Below, piece by piece: positions 8,112 to 16,652 of a DNA stretch of 64,000 nucleotides (the first letter of the stretch is position 1; each line of letters opens with the position of its first letter). The stretch comes from Janthinobacterium sp. 1_2014MBL_MicDiv (GTDB lineage Bacteria > Pseudomonadota > Gammaproteobacteria > Burkholderiales > Burkholderiaceae_D), in NCBI RefSeq assembly GCF_001865675.1, contig NZ_CP011319.1, positions 124,001 to 188,000 of the forward strand, written 5' to 3'. Position numbers and translations under genes: made by a program. The notes under the pieces were generated by a model. The model was not told where the DNA came from. It did no database searches and worked only from the letters and a program-made list of their open reading frames with translations.

Positions 8112-8269
8112 GCTGGTATTGTCTCGGACGGTCGCCGTCTGAACATACGGAAAGGCCGCTTGTCGGTAATGCGCAACAGCTTGCGCCTTGCCTTACAAAC
8201 CTGAGCCAGTGCAGGGCGCTACGCGCGGCAGCTGGTATCAGGTGTTCTTAATCTGAACGGAATTTGCTC

Positions 8270-8554
8270 ATGACTCTAGTTCCACCCTTGATGACGCTCG
8301 ACGCGCTGGCCGTCGGCCAGAGCGGCACCGTGTTGAAGATCACGCCCCACGCGGCAGGACAGACGGAGGACGGCGTCGACCTTGCCCGTCGCTTGATGGA
8401 GCTGGGATTCGTTCCCGGCGAACGTATCCGCATGCTCAAGCGCGGCATTCCCGGTGGCGACCCGCTCGCCATCAAGGTCGGCAATGCCACGTTCGCCCTG
8501 CGCCGCTTCGAGGCGGCGCTGATTACGATTCAACCGCTGATTCAACCGGAATAA
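8270..8554 (+). CDS. feoA: Ferrous iron transport protein A
   Basis: 94-residue SH3-like cytoplasmic protein that works with FeoB in Fe(II) uptake. The core runs from LDALAVGQSGTV through LMELGFVPGERIRMLKRGIPGGDPLAIKVGNATFALRRFEA, matching the FeoA family. The start is taken at ATG 8270; ATG 8291 (MTLDALAVG) would give a more usual 87 residues and neither has a clear ribosome site. The stop is 2 nt before feoB. Confidence 0.93.
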   Translation: MTLVPPLMTLDALAVGQSGTVLKITPHAAGQTEDGVDLARRLMELGFVPGERIRMLKRGIPGGDPLAIKVGNATFALRRFEAALITIQPLIQPE

Positions 8555-8556
8555 TT

Positions 8557-10458
8557 ATGGGTGCTGTAGAAACTATCGCCGATGCGGGCCTGCACAAGCC
8601 GCCGCATCAGCCACAAATCGCCTTGCTGGGCAATCCGAACTGCGGCAAGACCGCCCTGTTCAACCGCCTGACGGGCGCGCGCCAGAAAGTGGCGAACTAC
8701 GCCGGCGTGACCATCGAGCGCAAGGAAGGCCATTTCACGTCGCCCGCCGGCAAACCCGTGCGCCTGCTCGATCTGCCGGGCGCCTACAGCCTGTCGGCCA
8801 CCACGCCCGATGAAGCGATCACGCGCGACGTCGTGGGCGGCTTGCGCCAAGGCGATCCGCGTCCGGACGCCATCATCTGCGTCGTCGACGCCACCAATCT
8901 GCGCCTGAACCTGCGCCTGGTGCTGGAAGTCAAGCGCCTGGGCCTGCCCATGCTGCTGGCGCTGAACATGACGGACGTGGCGCGCAAGCGCGGCATGCTG
9001 ATCGACACGGCCAGGCTGTCGGCCGAACTGGGCATGCCCGTGGTCGAGACGGTCGCCGTGCAGCACGATGGCGAAAAAGCCCTGCTCAATGCCATCGACG
9101 CCATGCTGCCGCTGCCCGTCGTGGAAGCCAAGCCGCTGGCCGCCATCGACGCCGTCAGCGTGGAAGAAACGCAGCGCGAAGTGCGCCGCATCCTGGCCAC
9201 CGTCAGCAATGACGCGAGCGACAAGGGCAACCTGACGGAAAAAATCGACGACGTGGTGCTGCACCCCGTCTTCGGCCCCATCATCCTGGCCGTGCTGATG
9301 TTCCTGATCTTCCAGGCCGTGTTTGCCTGGGCCGCGACGCCGATGGAGATGATCACGGATGGTGTGGGCCACCTGGGCGCCTTGCTGACGGCGAACATGC
9401 CCGACGGCCACCTGAAAAGCCTGCTGGTGGAAGGCATCATCGGCGGTGTCGGCAGCGTGCTGGTGTTCCTGCCGCAGATCCTGATCCTGTTCTTCTTCAT
9501 CCTCAGCCTGGAAGACTGCGGCTACCTGCCGCGCGCCGCCTTCCTGCTGGACCGCATGATGGGCGGCGTGGGCCTGTCGGGCCGCGCCTTCATCCCGTTG
9601 CTGTCGAGCTTTGCCTGCGCCATCCCCGGCGTGATGGCGGCGCGCACCATCCAGAACCCGCGCGACCGCCTGGTGACCATCATGATCGCGCCGCTGATGA
9701 CGTGCTCGGCGCGCCTGCCCGTGTATGCGCTGATCATCGCCGCCTTCATCCCCGAACGCCAGGTGTGGGGCTACCTGAGCCTGCAAGGCCTGGTGCTGTT
9801 CGCCCTGTATTTCGCCGGCATCATTTCGGCCATGGCCGTGGCCTGGGTCATGAAGCGCGGCATGGGTGTGCGCGGCAACCAGCCGCTGCTGCTGGAATTG
9901 CCGGCCTATCACTGGCCGCATTTGCGCAACCTGGCCGTCAGCCTGTGGGAGCGCGCGAAGATCTTCCTGACGCGCGTCGGTACCATCATCCTGAGCCTGA
10001 TGATCATCCTGTGGTTCCTCAGCACCTTCCCCGGCGCGCCGGAGAACGCGATCCACCCGCCGATCTACTACAGCCTGGCCGGTATCCTGGGCCGCGGCCT
10101 GGAAGTGATCTTCGCGCCGATCGGCTTCAACTGGCAGATCTGCATCGCGCTGGTGCCGGGCATGGCCGCGCGCGAAGTGGCTGTCGGCGCCCTGGGCACC
10201 GTGTACGCGCTGTCGCAAACGGGCGATGCGCTCGCCTCCACGCTGGAGCCGCTGATCGCCCACTCGTGGTCGATGGCCACCGCGCTGTCGCTGCTGGCCT
10301 GGTATGTCTTCGCGCCGCAGTGCCTGTCGACCCTCTCCGTGGTGAAACGCGAGACGGGCGGCTGGCGCTATCCGCTGCTGATGGCCGGCTACATGTTCGC
10401 GCTGGCGTATGCCGCCTCGTTCATCACTTACCGTCTCGCCCTGTTGCTGGGCGCCTAG
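8557..10458 (+). CDS. feoB: Fe(II) transporter FeoB
   Basis: 633-residue inner-membrane ferrous iron transporter with an N-terminal G domain: G1 GNPNCGKT at 25-32, G3 DLPG at 72-75, G4 NMTD at 137-140. The Gate-type membrane domains follow, with Cys-bearing motifs FACAIPGVMAART and MTCSARLPVYALI. The length is that of the shorter FeoB class, without the extra cytoplasmic tail of E. coli FeoB. It is tightly coupled to feoA (2-nt gap) and to a Cys-rich small protein downstream (9-nt gap). Confidence 0.97.
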   Translation: MGAVETIADAGLHKPPHQPQIALLGNPNCGKTALFNRLTGARQKVANYAGVTIERKEGHFTSPAGKPVRLLDLPGAYSLSATTPDEAITRDVVGGLRQGDPRPDAIICVVDATNLRLNLRLVLEVKRLGLPMLLALNMTDVARKRGMLIDTARLSAELGMPVVETVAVQHDGEKALLNAIDAMLPLPVVEAKPLAAIDAVSVEETQREVRRILATVSNDASDKGNLTEKIDDVVLHPVFGPIILAVLMFLIFQAVFAWAATPMEMITDGVGHLGALLTANMPDGHLKSLLVEGIIGGVGSVLVFLPQILILFFFILSLEDCGYLPRAAFLLDRMMGGVGLSGRAFIPLLSSFACAIPGVMAARTIQNPRDRLVTIMIAPLMTCSARLPVYALIIAAFIPERQVWGYLSLQGLVLFALYFAGIISAMAVAWVMKRGMGVRGNQPLLLELPAYHWPHLRNLAVSLWERAKIFLTRVGTIILSLMIILWFLSTFPGAPENAIHPPIYYSLAGILGRGLEVIFAPIGFNWQICIALVPGMAAREVAVGALGTVYALSQTGDALASTLEPLIAHSWSMATALSLLAWYVFAPQCLSTLSVVKRETGGWRYPLLMAGYMFALAYAASFITYRLALLLGA

Positions 10459-10467
10459 GAGAAAGCC

Positions 10468-10749
10468 ATGTGGCAAACCCTGATTGTCGCCCTGATCGTC
10501 GCCGCCGCGCTGCTGCATTTTTCGACCAAGTACCTGCCGGCCGGCGTGCGCCGTGCCATCGTGCGTGGCCTGGTGCGCTGCGGCCTCGATGAGGCGAAGA
10601 TGTCGACCCTGTTCAAGGTGGCGCCGGGTTGCGGCAGCGGCTGCGGTTCCTGCGGCTCCTGCGACAGCCCGCCACCGCCGTCCGCCACGCCGCCGTCCGA
10701 CGGCAGCAGCAAGCGCGTGATCCTGATGCAGGTGCAGCGCCAGGATTGA
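10468..10749 (+). CDS. FeoB-associated Cys-rich membrane protein
   Basis: 93 residues: one N-terminal membrane helix (about 3-19), a basic stretch, then a Cys cluster (C38, C55, C59, C62, C65 in CGSGCGSCGSC) and a Pro/Ser tail. This layout fits small Cys-rich membrane proteins found behind feoB in many proteobacteria (DUF6587-like, as I recall). It replaces FeoC at the usual position. The Cys groups could bind iron or a metal cluster; this is not proven. Ribosome site GGAGAAAGCC before ATG. Confidence 0.85.
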   Translation: MWQTLIVALIVAAALLHFSTKYLPAGVRRAIVRGLVRCGLDEAKMSTLFKVAPGCGSGCGSCGSCDSPPPPSATPPSDGSSKRVILMQVQRQD

Positions 10750-10750
10750 T

Positions 10751-10783
10751 GTAGGTCTGGCCACGGGCGCGCCCGTGGGCTAC
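10751..10783. repeat. GC-rich palindrome behind the feo operon
   Basis: A perfect 18-bp palindrome CCACGGGCGCGCCCGTGG (10761-10778) sits inside GTAGGTCT...GGGCTAC, starting one base after the stop codon. There is no T-run, so it is a REP-like or RNA-stabilising hairpin rather than a classical terminator. It shares the GTAGGTC opening with the palindromes at 59052. Confidence 0.5.
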
Positions 10784-10813
10784 ACTGGGCTTTCCGCATG
10801 GCAAGGAGTGGCA

Positions 10814-10975
10814 ATGGCGATACTGTTGATCTTCATGTTTTTGTTTGCGGTCGCCACCTGGCTGCTGGCCAGCCGGCGCGGCCGCCACGGCGGCCTGTGG
10901 TTCGGCATTGGCCTGTGCCTCGGACCGTTTGCCTTGCTGGCGGTGGCGGCCTTGCCGCCCGTGCCGGCGCGCTGA
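10814..10975 (+). CDS. Small hydrophobic membrane protein
   Basis: 53 residues beginning MAILLIFMFLFAVATWLLA, with two hydrophobic segments (about 2-19 and 28-47) separated by a basic turn RRGRHGG. The ribosome site AAGGAG at 10803-10808 has ideal spacing, which is the main reason to call it. I do not recognise a family. It lies behind the feo palindrome and ahead of a terminator, so it may be a separate short transcript. The function is unknown. Confidence 0.6.
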   Translation: MAILLIFMFLFAVATWLLASRRGRHGGLWFGIGLCLGPFALLAVAALPPVPAR

Positions 10976-10989
10976 CCCTGTATTGCCAC

Positions 10990-11012
10990 AACCCGCCAGC
11001 GCGGGTTTTTTT
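10990..11012 (+). terminator. Rho-independent terminator
   Basis: AACCCGC (10990-10996) pairs with GCGGGTT (11001-11007), followed by a T-run. It ends the feo-side transcript just before the convergent AraC gene that stops at 11011. Confidence 0.8.
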
Positions 11013-11931
11013 ACGCCTGCGCGTCCGCGTGGCGCAGCCGGTACTGGCGCGGCGAGCACGCCATGACGCGCTTGAATGCATGGCTGAAGGCGCTGTCCGA
11101 ATCGTAGCCCAGCGCCTGCGCGATCGACGTCACTGTCGCGGCATTGTCCTTCAGGCGCCGCGTGGCCAGGCGCATGCGCCAGCGCAGCAGGTAATCGAGC
11201 GGGGTCACGCCCACCCGGTTCCTGAAGTGCAGGGCAAAGGCGGAGCGCGACTGTCCCGCGACGGCGGCCAGCTGCAGCAAGGTCCAGCGCTGCGCCGGCT
11301 GCGCATGCCTGGCCTCGATGGCGGCGCGCAGTCGGGGATCGGCCAGCGCAAACAGCCAGCCCACGGGATGCGACGCCTGCGCTTGAAGATACTGGCGCAG
11401 CATCTGCAGCAGCATCATGTGGCCCAGGTGGTGCGTCATCAGCGTCGCACCGGGCGCCGTCGCCTGCAGTTCCTGCGCCAGGCGCTGCAAGGCCCAGTGC
11501 AGCACGCTGGCCTGGTCCGTATCGCCGCGCACGTGCAACAGGGGCGGCAGGCAGTCGAGCAGGATGGCCGCCTCGTCGCCAAAGCTGAAACGTCCACCGA
11601 TGAGGAAGAAATCGTGTTCCGGCCCGCCGTGGCGGGCCACGCCCTGCTGCGCGTGCCGGTACACTTCCAGCGCCGGCGTGGCCGGCAAGCCGGGCGTGCT
11701 GGCCAGCGTGAACGCGCGTCCGGGCGCCAGCAGGAAGCAGTCGCCCGTGCGCAGCTGCACGGGAGCGTCGATGCCCGCGACCATCAGCCAGCAAGTACCT
11801 TCGATCACGGCGTTGAACTTGATGCCGTCCGGCGGCGGAAAGTCGATGGCCCATGCGCCGCCCGCCTTCAGGCCGGCAAAATAGGAGCTGCGCGTGTCAA
11901 ACAGCGACAGTACATCGGAAAGCAGATCCAT
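11011..11931 (-). CDS. AraC family regulator with cupin sensor
   Basis: 306 residues. The N-terminal half is a cupin of the AraC 'cupin_6' type (GIKFNAVIEGTCWLMVAG, then QLRTGDCFLLAPG). The C-terminal half has two helix-turn-helix units (LLQLAAVAGQSRSAFALHFRN and VTSIAQALGYDSDSAFSHAFKR) of the AraC/XylS DNA-binding domain. The dehydrogenase gene at 12060 is divergent and 128 bp away, so it is the likely target, as is usual for this subfamily. The ligand is unknown. Confidence 0.9.
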   Translation of the reverse strand: MDLLSDVLSLFDTRSSYFAGLKAGGAWAIDFPPPDGIKFNAVIEGTCWLMVAGIDAPVQLRTGDCFLLAPGRAFTLASTPGLPATPALEVYRHAQQGVARHGGPEHDFFLIGGRFSFGDEAAILLDCLPPLLHVRGDTDQASVLHWALQRLAQELQATAPGATLMTHHLGHMMLLQMLRQYLQAQASHPVGWLFALADPRLRAAIEARHAQPAQRWTLLQLAAVAGQSRSAFALHFRNRVGVTPLDYLLRWRMRLATRRLKDNAATVTSIAQALGYDSDSAFSHAFKRVMACSPRQYRLRHADAQA

Positions 11932-12059
11932 GGCGGGTTCCAGTTCTGGACGATGGCGACAGTATCAAGGATTTTACGCCATTCACAGTCCAGAACGGCC
12001 CGCGCAAAATATGCATGTCGCCAGCCATCCCGCGCTGGCCCCCACATGCAGAGGCAGAC

Positions 12060-13049
12060 ATGACATACGGCGATCACAGGCAGACTCCCCTTCACACCGG
12101 CTTCGGCGCGGCCACCACCGCCACCGAGGCGCTGGCCGGGCGCACCCTGTCCGGCATGCAGGCCATCGTCACGGGCGGTGCTTCAGGGCTAGGCCTGGAA
12201 ACGGTGCGCGTGCTGGCCGGCGCGGGCGCCCGCGTGGTGGTGCCGGCGCGCGACCCGCGCCAGGCGCAAGCTGCATTGGCCGGTCTGGCCGGCGTGGAAG
12301 TCGCCGCGCTCGACCTGCTCGATCCGCAAGCCATCGACTCTTTTGCCGCCGCCTTCCTCGCCTCCGGCCGCGCCCTGCACGTGCTGGTCAACGGCGCCGG
12401 GCTCATGGCCTCGCCCTTGCTACGCGATGCGCGCGGCTATGAGGCGCAGTTCGCGACGAATCACCTGGGGCATTTCCAGTTGACGGCGCGCCTGTGGCCG
12501 GCCTTGCGGCAGGCGCAGGGCGCGCGCGTGGTGTGCGTGTCGTCGCTGGGCCACCAGCAGGCGGGCGTCGACCTGGACGACCCGCATTTCCTGCGCCAGC
12601 CGTACGACAAATGGCGCGCGTATGCGCAGTCGAAAAGCGCCAACGCCCTGTTTGCCGTGGAGCTGGACCGGCGCGGTGCGGCGCACGAGGTGCGCGCCTT
12701 TTCGCTGCACCCGGGCGCCATCCTGACGCCGCTGGTGCGCCACCTGGACCAGGATGATTTGCGCAGGGTGGGCGCGCTTGACGATGCGGACCAGGTGAAT
12801 CCGCCGCCGCAATCGGGTTTCAAGAACGTGGCGCAGGGCGCCGCCACGGCCGTCTGGTGTGCCACCAGCACGCAGCTGGACGGTCTTGGCGGCGTGTATT
12901 GCGAGGATTGCGATATTGCCGCCCTGGTGGCGGACGACAGCACGGGGGCGGGCGTGCGGCGCTGGGCGGCCGACCCTGCGCAGGCGCGCCAGCTATGGGC
13001 GCTGAGCGAACAGATGACGGGCGTGCGTTTCGATCCCGGCGCTGCATGA
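12060..13049 (+). CDS. Short-chain dehydrogenase/reductase
   Basis: 329 residues. The Rossmann motif TGGASGLGLE, the NGAG motif and the catalytic Ser (VVCVSSLG) and YxxxK (YAQSK) are all present. An N-terminal extension of about 30 residues precedes the fold. The overall build resembles retinol dehydrogenase/WWOX-like SDRs that act on alcohols or ketones; the substrate cannot be told. It is divergent from the AraC-type regulator, which probably controls it. Start at 12060, where AGAGGCAG provides a ribosome site. Confidence 0.85.
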   Translation: MTYGDHRQTPLHTGFGAATTATEALAGRTLSGMQAIVTGGASGLGLETVRVLAGAGARVVVPARDPRQAQAALAGLAGVEVAALDLLDPQAIDSFAAAFLASGRALHVLVNGAGLMASPLLRDARGYEAQFATNHLGHFQLTARLWPALRQAQGARVVCVSSLGHQQAGVDLDDPHFLRQPYDKWRAYAQSKSANALFAVELDRRGAAHEVRAFSLHPGAILTPLVRHLDQDDLRRVGALDDADQVNPPPQSGFKNVAQGAATAVWCATSTQLDGLGGVYCEDCDIAALVADDSTGAGVRRWAADPAQARQLWALSEQMTGVRFDPGAA

Positions 13050-13095
13050 AAAATGCCGGGCAAGGCCCGGCATGTGCAGGAAGGGCGGCGTGGAT

Positions 13096-14637
13096 TTACG
13101 CCTTGCCCGCCAGTTTTTCCACCACGGGCACCAGCGCGGCCGGGCGGCAGCCGAAGGCGGCCAGACGGCCTTGCGCGGCGGGCGCCAGGTCGAGGTCATA
13201 CGGCAGGCGGCCCGCCACCAGCCACAGTTTATCGTGCGGCAGGGCGTCGACGAGGCGGCGCTGGCCGTCGACGAACATGGCGTTATACGTCTGCAGCACG
13301 ATTTGCTGTGCGCCTTGGGCAAACGCGATGGCGGCGTCCACTTCCTCGTCCAGCGCTTCGGCCGACAAGGCGTACTCGCGCACGTCCAGCCCCGCCTCGA
13401 GCAGCGCCGGCAGCATCGAGCTGCGCGCTTCCTTGTTGCGGCCCAGCGCCACTTCGTCGATTTCGCTGCGCGAGCGCACTTCCACCGTCAGCAGGGTCAC
13501 GGGCAGGCCTGCGTCGAGCGCGCGGTAATCGCCCTGCACGCGCAAGGCCGCCTTTTGCAGCAGCTGCGACAGGGCCATGGCGGCCGGCTGCATCAGCGCC
13601 GGCGGGGCGACAGGGCGCGCGCGCCAGTCGCGCACGGCGCGGTTGCGCTTGAGTTCGGCCACGCGGGCACAAGCCGCGTCGATGCGGGAGAGCGCAATGT
13701 CACCGCGCTCCACGGCGGCGATGACGGCGTCGATGGCCGCCGTCTGCTGCGCTTCGCGGTGCGAGATGAGGACGATGTCGGCGCCCGCCTGCAAGGTGGC
13801 GATGGCGCCCTGGGCGATGCCGATGCCGTCGGCGATGGCCGCCATTTCCAGGCAATCGGTGATGACGACGCCCTTGTATTGCAACTCGCCGCGCAGCAGG
13901 TCCGTGAGCACGCCTTTCGACAGGGTGGCGGGCACGCTGGTGTCGGCTTCGAACGCGGGGAAGACCACGTGCGCCGTCATGATGGCGTCGACGCCGCCGG
14001 CAATCGCCGCGCGGAACGGCGCCAGTTCCACGGCGCGCAGGCGTTCCTTGTCGTGCGGTACCAGGGCCATGGCGTAGTGCGTGTCGATGGCCGTGTCGCC
14101 GTGGCCGGGGAAATGCTTGGCCGTGACGGCCACGCCGCTGGCGCGCTGGCCGCGCATGGCGGCCATGCCGTATTCGATGACGGTGGCGGCATCCTCGCCA
14201 TACGCGCGCACGCCGATGACGGGATTGTTGCGGTTGTTGTTCACATCCAGCACGGGGGCCAGCAGCATGTTGATGCCCACCTGGCGCATCTCGTCGCCGC
14301 TGATCTGGTTCATGCGCTCGCAGTCTTCAGGCGAGCCGGCGGCCTGGAAGGCCATCGCGGCGGGAACGGGCGTGACGCCCTGTTCGATGCGCATCACCAT
14401 GCCGCCTTCCTGGTCGATGGAGATGAGCAGCGGCGTGTCGGACACTTCCGCGTTGATTTCCTGCAGTTCGCGGCACAGGGCCGACACTTGCGCGGGCGTG
14501 TGCACATTGCGGCGGAACAGGATCACGCCGCCCACCTTCTTGTCGCGTATCAAGGTCTTGATATGCTCGTCCGCCTGCAGGGCGTCGAAGCCCACCATGA
14601 ACAACTGTCCTACTTTCTCGCGCAAACCCTGCTCCAT
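13096..14637 (-). CDS. NagZ-like beta-N-acetylhexosaminidase (GH3) with C-terminal domain
   Basis: 513 residues from ATG 14637, preceded by GGAGGAGTTGC. The N-terminal GH3 barrel has the NagZ catalytic loop KHFPGHGDTAIDTH (Asp-His dyad) and the nucleophile Asp in VVITDCLEM; ISIDQEGGMVMR is also typical. There is no signal peptide, so it is cytoplasmic as expected for removing GlcNAc from muropeptides. About 170 residues follow the barrel, making it longer than E. coli NagZ (about 340) and closer to the two-domain B. subtilis type. AmgK and MurU at 30-32 kb act later in the same recycling pathway. Confidence 0.88.
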   Translation of the reverse strand: MEQGLREKVGQLFMVGFDALQADEHIKTLIRDKKVGGVILFRRNVHTPAQVSALCRELQEINAEVSDTPLLISIDQEGGMVMRIEQGVTPVPAAMAFQAAGSPEDCERMNQISGDEMRQVGINMLLAPVLDVNNNRNNPVIGVRAYGEDAATVIEYGMAAMRGQRASGVAVTAKHFPGHGDTAIDTHYAMALVPHDKERLRAVELAPFRAAIAGGVDAIMTAHVVFPAFEADTSVPATLSKGVLTDLLRGELQYKGVVITDCLEMAAIADGIGIAQGAIATLQAGADIVLISHREAQQTAAIDAVIAAVERGDIALSRIDAACARVAELKRNRAVRDWRARPVAPPALMQPAAMALSQLLQKAALRVQGDYRALDAGLPVTLLTVEVRSRSEIDEVALGRNKEARSSMLPALLEAGLDVREYALSAEALDEEVDAAIAFAQGAQQIVLQTYNAMFVDGQRRLVDALPHDKLWLVAGRLPYDLDLAPAAQGRLAAFGCRPAALVPVVEKLAGKA

Positions 14638-14818
14638 GCTGCAACTCCTCCGGTCTTCATTGTGATGATGGCATACGTATTGTGGCACCGTGGTGGCGCG
14701 CCTTGGCGATCACCGGAAAAGCTGCCTGCGTTTTGTACTTGTTTTGGTATTGTATTGGATTTGGATATTTGCGCAAGTGGTTATTAATTGGTATTGGTCC
14801 ACTTGCGCCATGCAGGGC

Positions 14819-16429
14819 TTAGTCCAGGCGCTGGAACGATGCGGCCTGCGCCTTCGGCCAGTACAGGCCGAACACGGGCGGCAGTTGCGGCAGCTGGCTC
14901 GGGTCGAGCAATTGCCCCGCTTCCAGGAAGGGCAGCAGGGCCGAGGCCAGTTTCACCTGGTTGGGCGAGATGCGCCGCACCAGGTGGTGCGGGCGCAGGT
15001 CCTGCGGGTGCGCCAGGCCGGCGGCGGCGATCAGTTCGGCCAGCGCCTTCATGGTGTTCTGGTGGAAGTGCGCCACGCGGGAAATCTTGTCGGACACCAC
15101 CAGCGCGCGCTGGCGCTGCGGGTCCTGCGTGGCCACGCCCGTCGGGCAGCGGTCCGTGTGGCAGCTTTGCGACTGGATGCAGCCCAGCGCGAACATGAAG
15201 CCGCGCGCCGAATTGCACCAGTCGGCGCCCAGCGCCAGCAGGCGAGCGATGTCGAAGGCCGTGATGATCTTGCCCGAGCAGCCGATCTTGATCTTCGCGC
15301 GCAGGTTGGCGCCCACCAGGGTGTTATGCACGAGCACCAGCGCTTCCTGCAGCGGCGTGCCCACGTGGTCGGTGAATTCCACTGGCGCGGCGCCCGTGCC
15401 CCCTTCGCTGCCGTCGACGACGATGAAGTCGGGCGTGATGCCCGTTTCCAGCATGGCTTTGACGATGGCGAAAAACTCCCATGGGTGGCCGATGGCCAGC
15501 TTGAATCCCGTCGGCTTGCCGCCCGACAGGGTGCGCAGGCGGTCGATGAAGTGCAGCATTTCCAGTGGCGTGGAAAAGGCGCTGTGCGCGGCCGGCGAGA
15601 TGCAATCCTCGCCCACCATCACGCCGCGCGTGGTGGCGATCTCGATGGTCACCTTGGGACCGGGCAGCACGCCGCCGTGGCCCGGCTTGGCGCCCTGCGA
15701 CATTTTCAGCTCGATCATTTTCACCTGCTCCGAGCTGGCGTTGGCGACGAAGCGCTCTTCGGAGAAGGTGCCGTCCGGGTTGCGGCAGCCGAAGTAGCCG
15801 GAACCGATTTCCCAGACCAGGTCGCCGCCGTTTTCGCGGTGGTAGGGACTGATGCTGCCTTCGCCCGTGTCGTGCATGAAGCCGCCGCTGCGCGCGCCGC
15901 CGTTCAGGGCCAGGATGGCGTTGGCCGACAGGGCGCCAAAGCTCATCGCCGAAATATTGAAGACGCTGGCCGAATACGGTTTCTCGCGCGGGCAGTCCGG
16001 GTGGTTGCCGATGTCGATGCGGAAGTCGTGTCCCGTCACCTTGGCGGGGGCGATGGAATGGTTGATCCATTCGTAGCCGGCCTGGTACATGTCGAGCTGG
16101 GTGCCGAACGGGCGCTTGTCCGTCTGCTCCTTGGCGCGCTGGTAGACGATGCTGCGCTGGCTGCGCGAGAACGGCGTCGCTTCCGTGTCGCTTTCCAGGA
16201 AGTACTGACGGATTTCGGGGCGGATGCTCTCGAAGAAAAAGCGGAAATGCGCGAGGATGGGGTAGTTGCGGCGCAGCGCGCGCTTGGTTTGCAGCAGGTC
16301 GCTGATGCCCAGCAGGGTCAGCGCACCGGCCAGCACGGGCAGCCAGTAATGGTCGTAGTAAAACAGGGACAGGACAAAGATGGCGGCCGTCGCAATGAAG
16401 GTCAGGTAGCGAAATGGTACTAGGTGCAT
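14819..16429 (-). CDS. FMN-binding glutamate synthase family protein
   Basis: 536 residues from ATG 16429 (GGAG five bases upstream). Two N-terminal membrane segments (about 8-20 and 29-45) precede a glutamate-synthase-like alpha/beta barrel: SAMSFGALSANAI, MSQGAKPGHGGVLPG, then the ISPAAHSAF and VDGSEGGTGAAP motifs. A Cys-rich segment (CIQSQSCHTDRCPTGVATQ) matches the 3Fe-4S ligands of GltB. It lacks the glutaminase domain, so it is not a complete glutamate synthase. The family is widespread and unassigned; oxidoreductase activity is an inference. Confidence 0.88.
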   Translation of the reverse strand: MHLVPFRYLTFIATAAIFVLSLFYYDHYWLPVLAGALTLLGISDLLQTKRALRRNYPILAHFRFFFESIRPEIRQYFLESDTEATPFSRSQRSIVYQRAKEQTDKRPFGTQLDMYQAGYEWINHSIAPAKVTGHDFRIDIGNHPDCPREKPYSASVFNISAMSFGALSANAILALNGGARSGGFMHDTGEGSISPYHRENGGDLVWEIGSGYFGCRNPDGTFSEERFVANASSEQVKMIELKMSQGAKPGHGGVLPGPKVTIEIATTRGVMVGEDCISPAAHSAFSTPLEMLHFIDRLRTLSGGKPTGFKLAIGHPWEFFAIVKAMLETGITPDFIVVDGSEGGTGAAPVEFTDHVGTPLQEALVLVHNTLVGANLRAKIKIGCSGKIITAFDIARLLALGADWCNSARGFMFALGCIQSQSCHTDRCPTGVATQDPQRQRALVVSDKISRVAHFHQNTMKALAELIAAAGLAHPQDLRPHHLVRRISPNQVKLASALLPFLEAGQLLDPSQLPQLPPVFGLYWPKAQAASFQRLD

Positions 16430-16534
16430 GGGCACTCCGGTGAAGTCAGACTGATACTGCTGAGTGTACCGGTGATTGGTAGATCTTGCTGACTGGGAAA
16501 GTGTACTGTCAGAGCGGCGCTATCCATACGCGCG

Positions 16535-16652
16535 ACACCTGACAAAACCGTAGCGGGCGGCAGCGATTTGCGGCCGAGAAGCGCAACCGTACTTTGGTAC
16601 GGTGAGCATCGCCGGCCGCAAAGCGCGACGCGCAGCAGGTTTGGTCAGGTGT
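16535..16652. repeat. Family-1 structured repeat, full copy 2 (118 bp)
   Basis: The end ACACCTGACAAAACC (16535-16549) is inverted at 16638-16652 with one mismatch. A perfect 10-bp middle helix TTTGCGGCCG/CGGCCGCAAA pairs element positions 33-42 with 79-88, and the inner hairpin is ACCGTAC-TTTG-GTACGGT. Its right end touches the stop codon of the M48 protease gene with no gap. Confidence 0.88.

Larger units (their letters stand above)
7858..8269. other. 412-bp regulatory region between bfd and feoA
   Basis: No gene is visible. It holds a strong Fur box (7923-7941), a second Fur-like site overlapping a TATAAT box (8083-8111), and then a leader of about 150 nt before feoA. That leader contains a small hairpin GACGGTCGCCGTC (8127-8139) and other short dyads. 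I cannot assign a riboswitch. Confidence 0.6.

Noticed and set aside
8542..10764. Open frame of 740 codons antisense to feoB
   Set aside because: Composition (His, Gln, Arg-rich) is that of a mirror frame of a high-GC gene; no motif, and FeoB is unmistakable on the other strand.
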